Source: Symsagittifera roscoffensis
Lineage: Eukaryota; Xenacoelomorpha; Acoela; Convolutidae
Length of the DNA stretch: 64,000 nt
Assembly: GCF_963678635.1 (NCBI RefSeq)
Contig: NC_087062.1
Span: forward strand, 57,552,129 to 57,616,128
Direction: 5' to 3'
The position numbers and the translations under genes are program-made. Of this stretch, positions 33,601 to 42,020 are shown piece after piece. Below the pieces are notes generated by a model that saw only the letters and a list, made by a program, of their open reading frames with translations, searched no databases and was not told where the DNA came from. Every line of letters begins with the position of its first letter. The first letter of the stretch is position 1.

Positions 33601-36600
33601 ACGTTCCTGCGTCTCAAAATAACCTATTCATTCAGAGAGAAAACCACGACAAATTGCCAAGTAAAACAGGACCAAAGCTGACTCACGAGGACATGGTTGG
33701 ACGTCAACATGAAAAAGGCGAAGAACAGGAGGAGGGGGACGAGGAAGCAGCCAATAACAGAGTAATTGGAGTGAGTCTCGTGACAGGATTTGTTTTCATG
33801 CTCTTCATCGACCACATATCAGCCGGATCCCACTCACACGGGCCGGCACATTCCACAGGTAGAATTTGAATGCTTTATGCACGTTGCTTGCAAATGAGAC
33901 ATTTGACTTTCACAGCCCAGAAAAATGTCTAAAAAATTCAAGGTCTCTACATTTTGTTTGCTAAATTGGGGGTTACCATGAGTCTACACTAACTGGTGCC
34001 TCACCTGTTAACTTAATCATTATGCTGAGACTATTTCTGGTGCTAATATTCTTCAATAAATTAAACTAAAAATCAAGTTGAAATTTAGCAATAAATTAAG
34101 TTGAGAAATGCGATACCTCCCGCCTCCAAATCAACATTCCGTGGTCCTAGAGGTCTCAAGTTTTGACATCTAAAAGATGATGGTTTTCTAGGAGTCAGGT
34201 TCTTCCTTCCACTCTATCCCTGTTGTGGAAGTGCGGAATTTTTGCCCCGTGGGGTAAAATTTAACGCCTATTGTTCAAAATGTCATTTTTGCGACTGACT
34301 GTTTTGTTTTCTGGCTGTGCCACATAGCTTGGTATTTTTAACAGTCGATGAACGTAGTTCAGACTCTTTTATAGGTCTTGATGTTTTTTTTTTCAGGAAA
34401 AGTCTTAAGTTTTGTCCAACTCAATTTGATTTTTCGCTGTTTGATTTTTTTTGTCAGTTCATTTTTTTGTTTAAAAGGAAGGCAAACTCCACTATCGAAC
34501 AGTAAAAGTCCAAAGCCCAGGAAAAACGTCATAGACGATTGATTCTAATTTCGAAAGTGGATTTTAGTTTTTCACATTTCCAGCCGAATAAAAAGTTTAC
34601 AAAAGCCAATCATAAATTGTTCTTAAAATTCAGAGTTCTATTTTCAAATATTTTTATTTGAACTTTGACAGTTGAAGTTTTTTTTAAATAACAACGTTTT
34701 TTTGTTTCCTAGCATTCGTTGACTCTTTTCCAACTGTCTGTTGGTTATGTATAAAATAAAAGAAAATGTCATCAATCGAAAATTCAATTCTTAATTCTCT
34801 AAATGTAAACGGTTTTGTTCCCTGGACTTTATGTTTAAATATGGGGGCTTTTGTCTCGGCTGATTTATTCCTAGACCCATTCTTTACAAAGAAAATTACC
34901 GATCTTCTGGCGAGGGTTAAATAGCTTGTAATGTGGTAATTTCAAAACGTAAATCTGCTTCAGATCCTGAATTACAGCACAAGGCAGAAACAGGTACAAA
35001 TGGGCGCTCTAGGGTCAAGCTTACCACAACAATTGGACTGCTAGTGCATGCCGCAGGTAAGCAGTGAACACTGAAATTGAACATTGTGCCCAGGGGCGGA
35101 TTTAGGGGGGTGAGGGCTAACGCCCCCCTTCTCAGGGATTCAACCCCCTGCCGACCCAAAGGGTCCCTTTTTGTACTATTTTGAAACTACCAATATATAC
35201 TCATTTTGAGGAGGGGGGTGGTGGTGACGGCGGCTTTGAGCGCGCCGATAAAACCCAATTTTTTGGTCAAAATTTTCCAAAAAGTGCCTAAAAACGCCTT
35301 TTGGCTTGTTTTTTCAAAATTTTCGCCGGAGGCGAAGAAAATTTTGCCAAAACAGGGTCTTTTATGCTTTGGGAGAGCTCGGAAAATCAATTTGGTCGAA
35401 CTAACTAAAAAAACCCTAGATCCCCTCCGGAAAATCGTAGATCCGCTTCTGATTGTGCCCCTGAATCTGGCGAAAAATTAATGTACATCAGCAAAAAAAA
35501 TTTGACTCAAAACTTTTGAGTCAAATTTTTTTTGCTGATGTACATTAATTTTTCGCCAGATTCAGGGGCACAATCAGAAGCGGATCTACGATTTTCCGGA
35601 GGGGATCTAGGGTTTTTTTTGGGCACTTTTTGGGCACTTTTTGAAAAATTTTGCGTTTTTTTCGCGTTTTTTTGGCGCGCGCACCCCCTCAAAGTTAGTA
35701 TATATTGGCGCCGTAGGCGCCCTTAGAAAAATTTTAGGGTCGGTCGGCCAAAAACGGATTTCTGAAAAAGTATCAAAGGGGGGACCCTTTGGGTCGGCAG
35801 GGGGTCGAATCCCTGAGGGGGGGGCGTCCGCCCCCCCCCCCCCGCCCCCCCCCCTAAATCCGCCCCTGCTCAAAAGGAACTATGGGACCCTATGAGTTAC
35901 TTAAATTGTTTGAGCTAAAATGGTTCAATTTATTTAATTATGTAAAAAATTTTCAGGTCTTTTTTAAATAAATTAAGTCGGATTGATTGAGGGCGTCTCT
36001 TATTTGCGAAAAAGCATAACTTTTTCAAGTGCGTCAATCATGGGGAGGGTGGCTCTTTCGAGAAAATACTGTATAAATGGTGTAGTTAATTTATTCAGAT
36101 CTTTAGGCTCTTATTTCAGCTGACGGAATTGCAATGGCAGCAGTGAGTGCCTCGAAGAAGCCAGACTTGCAACTGCTAGTGTTTGTGGCCATCATGCTCC
36201 ACAAGTTCCCAGCCAGCTTCGGACTAGTGTCCTTTCTGCTAAATGAGAAGACGGAGCGACAACGCATACGCAAACACCTCATGGCCTTCAGCTTAGCTGC
36301 TCCCATCGGTGCTCTGCTCACATATATGTTCATGGCAATCGTCACTGTGGTGAGTGAAGGAGTTTCGGCTCTTTTTCATTATAGCCCCCGCGCCCTAATT
36401 TACGAGCAAAAATACAGCCCTGTCACAGTAGTATTTATCAGGCTTGGATCTAGGAGTTTCTCGAGGGGGGGGGGGGGGGGGTCGGATTTTCAAAAAAATG
36501 TTGAAAATTTTGTCTACTTTTTTTAGGTCGGCCAAATTGGTTTTCTGAGCTCTCCCAAACCACTATAAAGACCCTAATTTGACCAAATTTTCAGCGCTGC

Positions 36601-39238
36601 AGGCAAATTTTTGAAAAAAAAAACAGGCCAAAAGAGGCTTTTATGGCTCCCCCCTCAAAATTAGTATAGATGGGCGCCAAAGGCGCCTTAAGAAAAATTT
36701 TAAGGTCAGTCAGCCAAAAGTGGATATCTCAAAATAGTACAAAGGGGGGACTCTTTGGGTCGGCAGGGGGTCAAATACCTGAGGAAGGGCATCCGCCCCC
36801 CCTCCCCCCTAAATCCGCTACTGGTATTTATACTATAGGGGGCTATATTGGGGAATGTTTCTGTTTCCATAAGTGCGTTATTATGAAATGAACAATTGCA
36901 CGTGCGGATCTGGGTTTCTCGAAGGAGGGAAAGGGGGCTCCGAGCTCTCCCGAAACACTATAAAGATAGTATTTTGCCGGAATTCTTGCGTTTTTTTTTT
37001 GATGGGAGCTTCAAAACTAGTGTACGCTAGCGCTTTGAAAAATTCAGGTCCGTAGTTGGTGTAATAAAATAGATCTGATTTCGGGAACACTTCGGTTAGC
37101 GAGGGGATCGAAAGCCTGAGCGATAACGCCTTCGTCATCCGCTCCTGAACATTTGAGAACGATCAGACTCTGTTTTATGAATCTGATTTATGAAGTAATT
37201 ATTGTTAGCGACAAATGACCTCTGTTCTTTTTTGCAAAGCCATACAAATTTTGTTTGTTTTGCAGCTTTTGGTAAGTTAAACAGAACGCCACAGTAAATG
37301 AAGGTTACAGTTGTTAAGAGTCGATGAACGGAGTTCAGACTCTTGTAATCGCGAACTAGACTTTTTTCTCGTATACAACTTTTCTTACATCCGAAGTTGA
37401 AATTTAATTTTTTAGTGAATCTTAGCAACATCGAGGCTGCATCCCACTTGGCCTAGAGGCTGCGCGGTTGTGTCTGTACCCTGTACCCTAAGGTCTTGGG
37501 GTTTGAGTCACGGCCGGACCTTGTTTCTTTTTCAGAATGCATGACAAATTCCGGCAAAAATTGAATTGCCGTACTTCTGTTTGTCTGATTATGTTTTGTC
37601 GGCTTAGTTGCCTCATTGTAGAGTTTTTTGTGTGGTCAGCAATTTTAGTCCTAGATGGAAGTGTTTTTGATGTGTTCCTGAAATTAAAAACTACGCTTAA
37701 AAGGTTTTTGTTACGCTTAAAAGGTTCATTCAGCTTAAATGTTTTCCGCTTATGTTTTTGTTTTATCGGCTTAGTTACCTTGATGTTACCTTAATTTGTG
37801 TCGCTTCAAAGTAAAAAAAATTGATTAAAAAAACAGGTAGTTTGTCTTACAAAAGTTCAAAATTTTTTATGGTGTTTTTTTTCGATCGCGATGATATTTT
37901 TTTTTCGTTTTTTTTCAGGAAAAGTTTTAATGGAAAAGTTTGTTGAGGCTCAAATTTATTTTTATCGCGGTTGGACGTTTGATTTCTTAAAGCTCAGATC
38001 ATTTCCTTTGATAAAAGGAAGGCAAACTTTACTATCGAACAGCAATTGCGTAAAAGGTCACAAAAAAAGGTAATCGACTTCTAGTTTCGAGGGTGGACTT
38101 TAATTTTAAGATGTCTATATACGTGGTGTATTGGCACATCTGGTTAGTGCGCTAGTCTCATAAGTGATGGACCTGAGGTTCGAGCCCCGTAGTAAGCCGA
38201 AAAGTCTCAGAAGTTTTCAGTCCTTCTTTTTGAGCACATGCAAGAACGAGGTATAGCAAAACGTGCAAATAGCCAAGCGTCCAAGTCCATCATGTCGATC
38301 CAGTTTCTCAAATTGGGTCAATTTTATCAAAAAAGTACCAATCATAATTTTTTCTAGAAATTCAAAGAGCTTTAATGACATCTATTTTTTCTTTCAAGAT
38401 CATTGGTCCAAATATGTTTGACATGGCTTAATTAGTCCGCATGTCAATTTTCATAATTATCGGATAACGCGAACAACAATTTTACGTGTAAAAGTTTACA
38501 GGTGGGGGCGGAAAAGAAAAAAGAGCCGAGATTTTTCAAAAAAGAGGCAGTATTTTTTTGTTTACTTGCGTTCATTGACTCTTTTCCATCTGTCTGTTTG
38601 GTATGTTTATTTGCGTTCATTGATTCTTTTCCAATTGTCTGTTGGCTATATTTCAAATCCGAAAGACTTCTTATAATTCAAATCTTTTATTGGTGAAAGC
38701 AAAATGTTAATTGCTCTGGAGAGCACGGTATCTGTTTTCTTTAAAAAAGTAGAAGAAAAGAATTATAGCAACCTGTTATATTTCCCAGAAATGTTTTGTT
38801 CATTATTGGGCTATTTGCCTTCTGAATTGTGAAAACCAATTCCAGGCGAATCTCGTTTGAGTTCAAAATGTTATACGCTGAGGTTTTCCTTAAAATGGAA
38901 AGTGCTGTAAGATTTCTATGAAATTCGGGAACTAAAAAGTATGAAAATCCGTGAGTGTGCCATGTGTTGTCACCAATAGTGTTTGTTTGGTGTTTCAGCC
39001 AAATCAGTCCAATGGCAACTCTGCAATATTCTCCAACTTCTCAGGTAAGGCTATGCTCTTCTCAGCCGGCACCTTCCTATATGTGGCCACCATCCACATC
39101 CTCCCTAACATCCAGCACTCCAGTCCAGGGGGGCACCTGTCTACTGCCCATGTGCTCCTTCTTCTTCTTGGCTCATTCTGTCCTTCTCTGCTCAACATGT
39201 TCCACCATCATGACCACGGCCATGACCACACAACCTGA
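27551..39238 (+). CDS. SLC39A9: ZIP9-like zinc transporter (SLC39A9 family), six coding exons
   Basis: Predicted exons 27551-27679, 30614-30800, 33589-33858, 34964-35056, 36120-36349 and 38999-39238 give 382 residues, with phases 0,1,1,1,0 agreeing throughout. ZIP proteins move zinc into the cytosol; ZIP9 acts at the Golgi or plasma membrane. Match to animal ZIP9 is direct: GCYLAGLIPL (TM1), GTALAVILPEG (TM2), IGVSLVTGFVFMLFID (TM3), HAAADG (residues 224-229, TM4), VFVAIMLHKFPASFGLVSF (TM5), RIRKHL, and AMLFSAGTFLYVAT (TM7). The product is longer than the ~307 residues typical of vertebrates, owing to the TM2-TM3 loop, which is acidic (EKGEEQEEGDEEAA) rather than strongly His-rich. The C-terminus is His-rich (FHHHDHGHDHTT). 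No disruption seen; the gene looks intact. The end of exon 2 is the least certain boundary. Confidence 0.92.
28480..28800. repeat. Dispersed ~330-bp repeat, copy 1
   Basis: Matches 33,165-33,525 in the next intron with shared blocks CATCAAATCTGAGATGAAA-like, TTTCGTCCCGCATCA, TATAACAAA, GTACCTCCA and TGTATCGCAAGTAGTG. Family unknown. Confidence 0.75.
29268..30262 (+). mobile_element. 5'-truncated LINE with RT remnant
   Basis: A plus-strand remnant carries the catalytic part of a non-LTR reverse transcriptase: YLCADDAKIFAI (the YxDD box, here CADD), then QSDLDNISLWCFEKWMTLNA and GKCKQLKF. Downstream frames continue the thumb-like part: LERVQK near 29,780, and LEGLKKANVLSLSFYLQISD at about 29,840. 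Several frame changes and internal stops show the copy is dead. An AAT-rich tract at 30,228-30,262 would be its 3' tail. The pattern fits the jockey/CR1-type group. It lies in the same orientation as the host gene. Confidence 0.8.
30228..30262. repeat. (AAT)n tract, probable LINE tail
   Basis: About ten TAA/AAT units with one interruption (AATCATAATAATAATC), directly downstream of the LINE remnant. Confidence 0.85.
30614..30800 (+). CDS. SLC39A9: ZIP9-like gene, exon 2
   Basis: The acceptor TTTTAG keeps phase 0. It encodes SKTRSMSVFGSGLLIGTALA... (TM2) and then a loop with HSH and several acidic residues. The spacing from exon 1 matches vertebrate ZIP9 exactly (12 residues from SLSE to the GSG). 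The 3' end is inferred: the donor GTTCGT at 30,801 gives the phase needed by exon 3 and precedes an in-frame TGA at 30,809. A donor GTGAAG eight bases further on would need a different exon 3 acceptor (33,562). Confidence 0.8.
30955..31300 (+). repeat. tRNA-derived SINE-like repeat, copy A
   Basis: The tRNA-like part at 31,072-31,139 contains a B-box-like GGTTTGAATCCCGACC and an A-box-like GAGTAGAGGTAACGC. The body continues with GGTAAAAATTGATTTG and TTTTGTCGGCTTAGTTGCCA. The same head and body recur at 37,340-37,870 and, more diverged, at 31,655-31,910. Confidence 0.65.
31655..31910 (+). repeat. SINE-like repeat, copy B (diverged)
   Basis: Shares GATAAGCAAGGGTATTGCAA, a T-run then CCCGTAAA, and the body end GTCAGCTTAGTTGCCAGC with copies A and C. 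The tRNA-like head is eroded. Confidence 0.5.
33165..33525. repeat. Dispersed ~330-bp repeat, copy 2
   Basis: Counterpart of 28,480-28,800, ending TGTATCGCAAGTAGTGCGAAGC. The terminal GCGAAGCTCTGCTTGGCCTC resembles the hairpin GCGAAGCGCAGCTTCGC at 41,548. Confidence 0.7.
33589..33858 (+). CDS. SLC39A9: ZIP9-like gene, exon 3
   Basis: Acceptor CGTTTCAG, donor CAG/GTAGAA. It encodes the long TM2-TM3 loop, ending in an acidic run (residues about 150-162), TM3 (VIGVSLVTGFVFMLFIDHI, 164-182) and GSHSHGPAHST, whose histidines correspond to the HSH pattern after TM3 in other ZIP9 proteins. Starts and ends in phase 1. Confidence 0.88.
33859..34963 (+). other. ZIP9 intron 3
   Basis: GTAGAA...TGCTTCAG. 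Holds copy 1 of a ~410-bp dispersed repeat (34,344-34,750). The remainder (33,880-34,340) shows nothing recognisable. Confidence 0.75.
34344..34750 (+). repeat. ~410-bp dispersed repeat, copy 1
   Basis: Begins GTCGATGAACGTAGTTCAGA, contains AAAAGGAAGGCAAACTCCAC then TATCGAACAG, and ends ACTCTTTTCCAACTGTCTGT then TGGTTATG. Two further copies lie at 37,313-38,646 (interrupted) and 39,766-40,188. Confidence 0.85.
34964..35056 (+). CDS. SLC39A9: ZIP9-like gene, exon 4
   Basis: A short 93-bp exon, acceptor TGCTTCAG, donor GCAG/GTAAGC. It encodes a polar stretch and then VKLTTTIGLLVHAA, the first half of TM4. The split codon joins exon 5 to make HAAADG, the conserved metal-site motif of this subfamily. 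Found by filling the gap between exons 3 and 5; it has no ATG. Confidence 0.88.
35091..35451 (+). mobile_element. hAT-type MITE, copy 1
   Basis: Begins CAGGGGCGGATTTAGG and ends AGATCCGCTTCTG, imperfect terminal inverted repeats. It is flanked on both sides by ATTGTGCC (35,083-35,090 and 35,452-35,459), an 8-bp target duplication as made by hAT transposases. It has G/C-homopolymer-rich ends and no protein. Same family as 35,575-35,868, 36,439-36,823 and 36,899-37,147. Confidence 0.88.
35407..35619. repeat. Perfect palindrome with 106-bp arms
   Basis: Position x pairs with 71,026 minus x for every base from 35,407 to 35,512, with a single central C at 35,513. The arms include the last 45 bp of MITE copy 1, its target duplication and 53 bp of flanking sequence, all mirrored. 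Confidence 0.95.
35575..35868 (-). mobile_element. hAT-type MITE, copy 2 (inverted)
   Basis: On the minus strand it runs from CAGGGGCGGATTTAGG at 35,868 to AGATCCGCTTCTG at 35,575. Its last 45 bp equal copy 1 exactly because of the palindrome, whereas its first part differs clearly from copy 1. The outer flank (CTCAAAAG) does not repeat the inner one, so it lacks a proper target duplication. Confidence 0.8.
36120..36349 (+). CDS. SLC39A9: ZIP9-like gene, exon 5
   Basis: Acceptor TTATTTCAG, donor GTG/GTGAGT. It encodes ADGIAMAAVSASKKPDLQL, TM5 with HKFPASFG (residues 254-261, the ZIP9 version of the HExPHE metal site), the basic loop EKTERQRIRKHL and TM6 (AAPIGALLTYMFMAIVTV). The most conserved part of the protein. 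Confidence 0.92.
36439..36823 (+). mobile_element. hAT-type MITE, copy 3
   Basis: Begins CAGGCTTGGATCTAGG and ends CCTAAATCCGCTACTG. It is flanked by a perfect 8-bp duplication GTATTTAT (36,431-36,438 and 36,824-36,831). Internal sequence resembles copies 1 and 2 (GGGTCGGCAGGGGGTCAAAT). Confidence 0.9.
36899..37147 (+). mobile_element. hAT-type MITE, copy 4
   Basis: Begins CACGTGCGGATCTGGG and ends CATCCGCTCCTG. Flanks AACAATTG and AACATTTG match at seven of eight positions, an aged 8-bp target duplication. Shorter and more diverged than copies 1-3. Confidence 0.75.
37340..37870 (+). repeat. tRNA-derived SINE-like repeat, copy C
   Basis: The tRNA-like head at 37,444-37,520 (TTGGCCTAGAGGCTGCGC then GGGGTTTGAGTCACGGCC) matches the head at 31,072. 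The body has TTTTGTCGGCTTAGTTGCCT, as in copy A. Confidence 0.6.
38128..38199 (+). repeat. tRNA-Met-like (CAT) sequence, probably SINE head
   Basis: Contains an A-box-like TCTGGTTAGTGCGCTAG, an anticodon-loop-like GTCTCATAAG and a good B box AGGTTCGAGCCCC. The anticodon would be CAU. The acceptor stem does not pair well, so I read it as a tRNA-derived repeat or pseudo-tRNA. A diverged relative is at 41,390-41,462. Confidence 0.5.
38999..39238 (+). CDS. SLC39A9: ZIP9-like gene, exon 6 (stop codon)
   Basis: Acceptor GTGTTTCAG. It encodes a loop with a potential glycosylation site (NFS), TM7 (KAMLFSAGTFLYVATIHILP, matching vertebrate ZIP9 closely), a short loop, TM8 (AHVLLLLLGSFCPSLLNMF) and a His-rich C-terminal tail, then TGA. 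The His tail could bind zinc. Confidence 0.92.
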   Translation, partial: PNQSNGNSAIFSNFSGKAMLFSAGTFLYVATIHILPNIQHSSPGGHLSTAHVLLLLLGSFCPSLLNMFHHHDHGHDHTT

Positions 39239-39395
39239 TATAAACTGCAGTCGGGAAGATTTCTAGATTCAAAATAGAACTCAAATACAAAGAAAGTTGC
39301 AAATATGTCCCTTTTTTACAGCTCGTTTAACCAACACTTAGAGTAGGTAAAATTGAATTGTCTATAAGAGATGTTGAAGTTTATTGAAAATTCAG

Positions 39396-39401
39396 AATAA
39401 A
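39396..39401 (+). terminator. Probable polyadenylation signal of the ZIP9-like gene
   Basis: AATAAA 158 bp after the stop codon, the first canonical signal downstream. The resulting 3' untranslated region would be about 175-185 bp. Confidence 0.65.
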
Positions 39402-39765
39402 AACCACGTGGAGATTAGAACTCTGAATGAGATATTCAAAATTTTTAATCGGATTCTCAAAATATTTGCTACTTTTTTGAAATTTGAACTTTCTCTACCA
39501 CTGCTTTAATTTACTGTAAGGTATTTTATATTATCTATTAATTATAATGTACAGAGATGAGTAGTAATTTGTACCAAAATGTGAACAATTTCTTTATTAT
39601 TACAGAATTATTGGGAATTGCGTTTTACACTTGCGAAGATTTTTTTCCAACCTAGGTCGCAAATTTTGGCGCCATTTTTGGGTCACCTTTACCGCTTTTT
39701 CATAGCATAGGCTTTGGCATTCGAATAGTAATAAGTTAACACAGTTGACGCATTTTTGATTAGGA

Positions 39766-40188
39766 GTAATGAACGTAGTGAGGACTCTTATATAGGTCTT
39801 GCTGATTTTTTTTTTCAGGAGAAAGTCTTAGTTTGTTCGCGCTCATTTGATTTTTCACAGTTTGACTTGTGATTTCTTTTTAAGTTCAGTGCATTTTCAT
39901 TATTAAAAGGAAGGCAAACTCCACTATCGAACAGCAAAAATGTAAAGGTCGCGAAAAATGTGATGGAAAATGGAAATTAATTATCAAATATCCCAGTGAA
40001 ATGAAAGTTTTGCTCTTGATCCAGTTTTCTCAAATTGGGTTATCTTCAACGTAAAGTGTTCAGCATATGTTTTTCTACAAATTCAAATAGCTTTAAGGCC
40101 ATCTATTTTTTTCTTTGAAATTCAAAGTCAGTTTTTGTTTCAGTTTCATTGCGCTCATTACTCTTTTCCAACTGTCAGTTGGCTATGT
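39766..40188 (+). repeat. ~410-bp dispersed repeat, copy 3
   Basis: Starts TAATGAACGTAGTGAGGACT, contains AAAAGGAAGGCAAACTCCAC and TATCGAACAGC, and ends CTCTTTTCCAACTGTCAGTT. Uninterrupted, so it and copy 1 define the family's length. Confidence 0.85.
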
Positions 40189-41389
40189 TTCATGAAATGA
40201 ACCGAAAGAATTGATTGGTTTCAAACAACGTGATAATACTGAAAACTAGATTCAGAAATTTTTTTAATACAATATATCTCGCAATTTGAAATGCATGATT
40301 TCATAATGTAGCTTTATGCTTTGCTATTTGTTACATGCAAAGTTAGTGTGGATGCCTTCAGTTTGTTATTACACAAGCATAGTTTGTGTTATAGTATGAA
40401 CTATCTTTTTTCCAACCTAAGTCGCAAATATTGTTGCAATGAAATGTGTTCATTTTGAAAGTTTTCATTTTGATCAATACCAGCTATTAAGTACAGCCAA
40501 TGCTATGGTTATTAACACCGACTTTTTTGTTCCGACTTTTGTAACAAAAATAACGGAATATCTGTGCTCTGGTGGGTTTTTTCGACTTTTTAACGAGCTA
40601 TTTTTGGCGTAATTTTTTATATCTTTTAAAAGGTATTGTTTTCATGAGCTTGAATTTGAGAAAAATATTTCACCCCTGTGATCAATCCGTCTTAGAAATC
40701 GTTTCAAATTGGATGAAGGAAGCTTATTTGACGCAATTAATTCGTTTCTAGAAGCAAAATCTATCACTTACTACTTTAAATCGCGTGTGGGGGATGATTT
40801 TTACAAAAAAATCTCAAAATTTCAAAAAAAAAAATTATTTTCTTACATTTAATTTTTCATGTTAAGCTGCTCCATAGACCTTAAAAGGCAGTCAAAATTT
40901 TCAGGGCTTCGTGCTGATACGAGCAGTTTTGTATTACAAATAGCAATTTAGCTTCAAAGTGTCATGGATCTGTAGGATAGAGATAGGGAGGAGACCCGCA
41001 ACAAAATAAGAGACCCGCAACTGGGCAGGGTCGGATGTTTTTATTTAAATTCTTCGTGTATTAGCTAAAATGTCGGTCCGCTCTATAAATTGAGTTATGT
41101 GCAATTGATAAATTTCTTTCTTTTTCAAATTGACTGGTACTGCTAATTGGCTTGCGTCACTTAAGGAATTTTATAGACTCAAAGTTTTACTCATTCAGTT
41201 TTTCCCAGTAGCTTTATCGGTCTTTTTTTGCTTGTGTATGCGAAGTGCAATTTCGCCTCTGTGTAATCCACTTACCAAATTGATTCTATTTGTATTTGGT
41301 GCCACTATTGCTGAATTGCTTTGGCAATTTATTTGAATATGTAGCTGCTTTATTCTTGACTAGTGTTTGTCGGTTGGTAAGCTTGCTAG

Positions 41390-41568
41390 GGTGAGTGGAT
41401 AGTGCGTGAGACTCATTATCTCTTGATGCAGTTGGTCGCAGATCGCATCTTAGACCTAGCCGAGTCTTTGCTAGTTCGAGGCTTATTTCTCTTTTTTCTT
41501 ATTGAATTTTCTAGAGCTGCTTTTTGATCATGTTCTCGCAAGTGTTTGCGAAGCGCAGCTTCGCCTCT
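41390..41568 (+). repeat. tRNA-like SINE with hairpin end
   Basis: The tRNA-like head (GTGAGTGGATAGTGCGTGAG, then ACTCATTATC) resembles 38,128. The 3' end holds a perfect hairpin GCGAAGC-GCA-GCTTCGC followed by CTCTGTG. The same terminal motif occurs, diverged, at about 33,525 and 41,243. Confidence 0.5.
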
Positions 41569-42020
41569 GTGATGATTACTGGGAGCTTAATTGACTACAG
41601 AGGGTGTAAATTACGATATGTATTTATATTTTAAAGAAATGTTTTATAGGTTATAGAAGATAATTTACAAAAAAAGTGAGCCATCTTGAACAGAGAATAA
41701 TACCCACAATAATTTGAAAACAAGCTATTATTAAGAGTCGATGGACGCGTTTGGCCGTTTTTAGCAGACTGAGTGAAAATATTTCCCATTTATTCCTGTA
41801 ATTATGCATGTATTCAATTTTGAGGTTTTATTTTTTGAAATATATTTTTGAGCCGATTTTTTTTATGGTAATTGTTCTTTTCCTTTTTACGTTACTCACA
41901 AAAAAGCAAGGAATGGATGGAGACCAGTCCCAAATTTCTACTCATTTTGCGCCAACAGCTATTTTTTTCTGTTTGTATGCGTTTTTTGAGTTATGCGTTT
42001 GTTTTCGTAGTTTTTACAAA
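41569..42020 (+). repeat. Solo copy of the repeat embedded in the satellite array
   Basis: From ATTACTGGGAGCTTAATTGA to about TATGCGTTTTTTGAGTT this stretch matches the inserts starting at 50,757, 52,799, 54,845 and 57,331, at clearly lower identity than those have to each other. It is the only copy seen outside the array. Confidence 0.85.

Larger units (their letters stand above)
35057..36119 (+). other. ZIP9 intron 4 with inverted hAT-type MITEs
   Basis: GTAAGC...TTATTTCAG. Starts 34 bp before a MITE pair (35,091-35,868) that contains a perfect palindrome. The rest (35,880-36,119) shows nothing recognisable. Confidence 0.8.
37313..38646 (+). repeat. ~410-bp dispersed repeat, copy 2, with two nested insertions
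   Basis: Starts AGAGTCGATGAACGGAGTTC, resumes at about 37,881 (TTTTTTTTCAGGAAAAGTTT), continues through AAAAGGAAGGCAAACTTTAC near 38,015, and ends near 38,646 with CATTGACTCTTTTCC-like sequence. A SINE-like unit (about 37,340-37,870) and a tRNA-like unit (38,110-38,260) interrupt it, so both came later. Confidence 0.7.
36350..38998 (+). other. ZIP9 intron 5 with nested repeats
   Basis: GTGAGT...GTTTCAG. Contains two hAT-type MITEs, a 410-bp repeat interrupted by two tRNA-derived insertions, and a duplicated short piece (TGCGTTCATTGACTCTTTTC) at about 38,568 and 38,611. Nothing recognisable in 38,700-38,990. Confidence 0.8.
39402..41569. other. Intergenic DNA with dispersed repeats
   Basis: Contains copy 3 of the 410-bp repeat, a tRNA-like unit (41,390-41,462) and two short pieces ending in CGCCTCTGTG. 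I see no protein gene. Confidence 0.65.

Noticed and set aside
35607-35895. Gly-rich and Pro-rich open frames around the G/C homopolymers
   Set aside because: They are translations of MITE ends (GGATTTAGGGGGG and its complement) that contain no gene; the composition is low-complexity.
38128-38199. Functional tRNA-Met gene
   Set aside because: The anticodon and boxes look right, but the acceptor stem pairs poorly and the unit interrupts a dispersed repeat as a SINE insertion would.
41548-41575. Hairpin GCGAAGC-GCA-GCTTCGC as a Helitron end
   Set aside because: No CTRR terminus follows at the right distance, no TC start was found, and the motif sits at the end of a tRNA-derived repeat instead.
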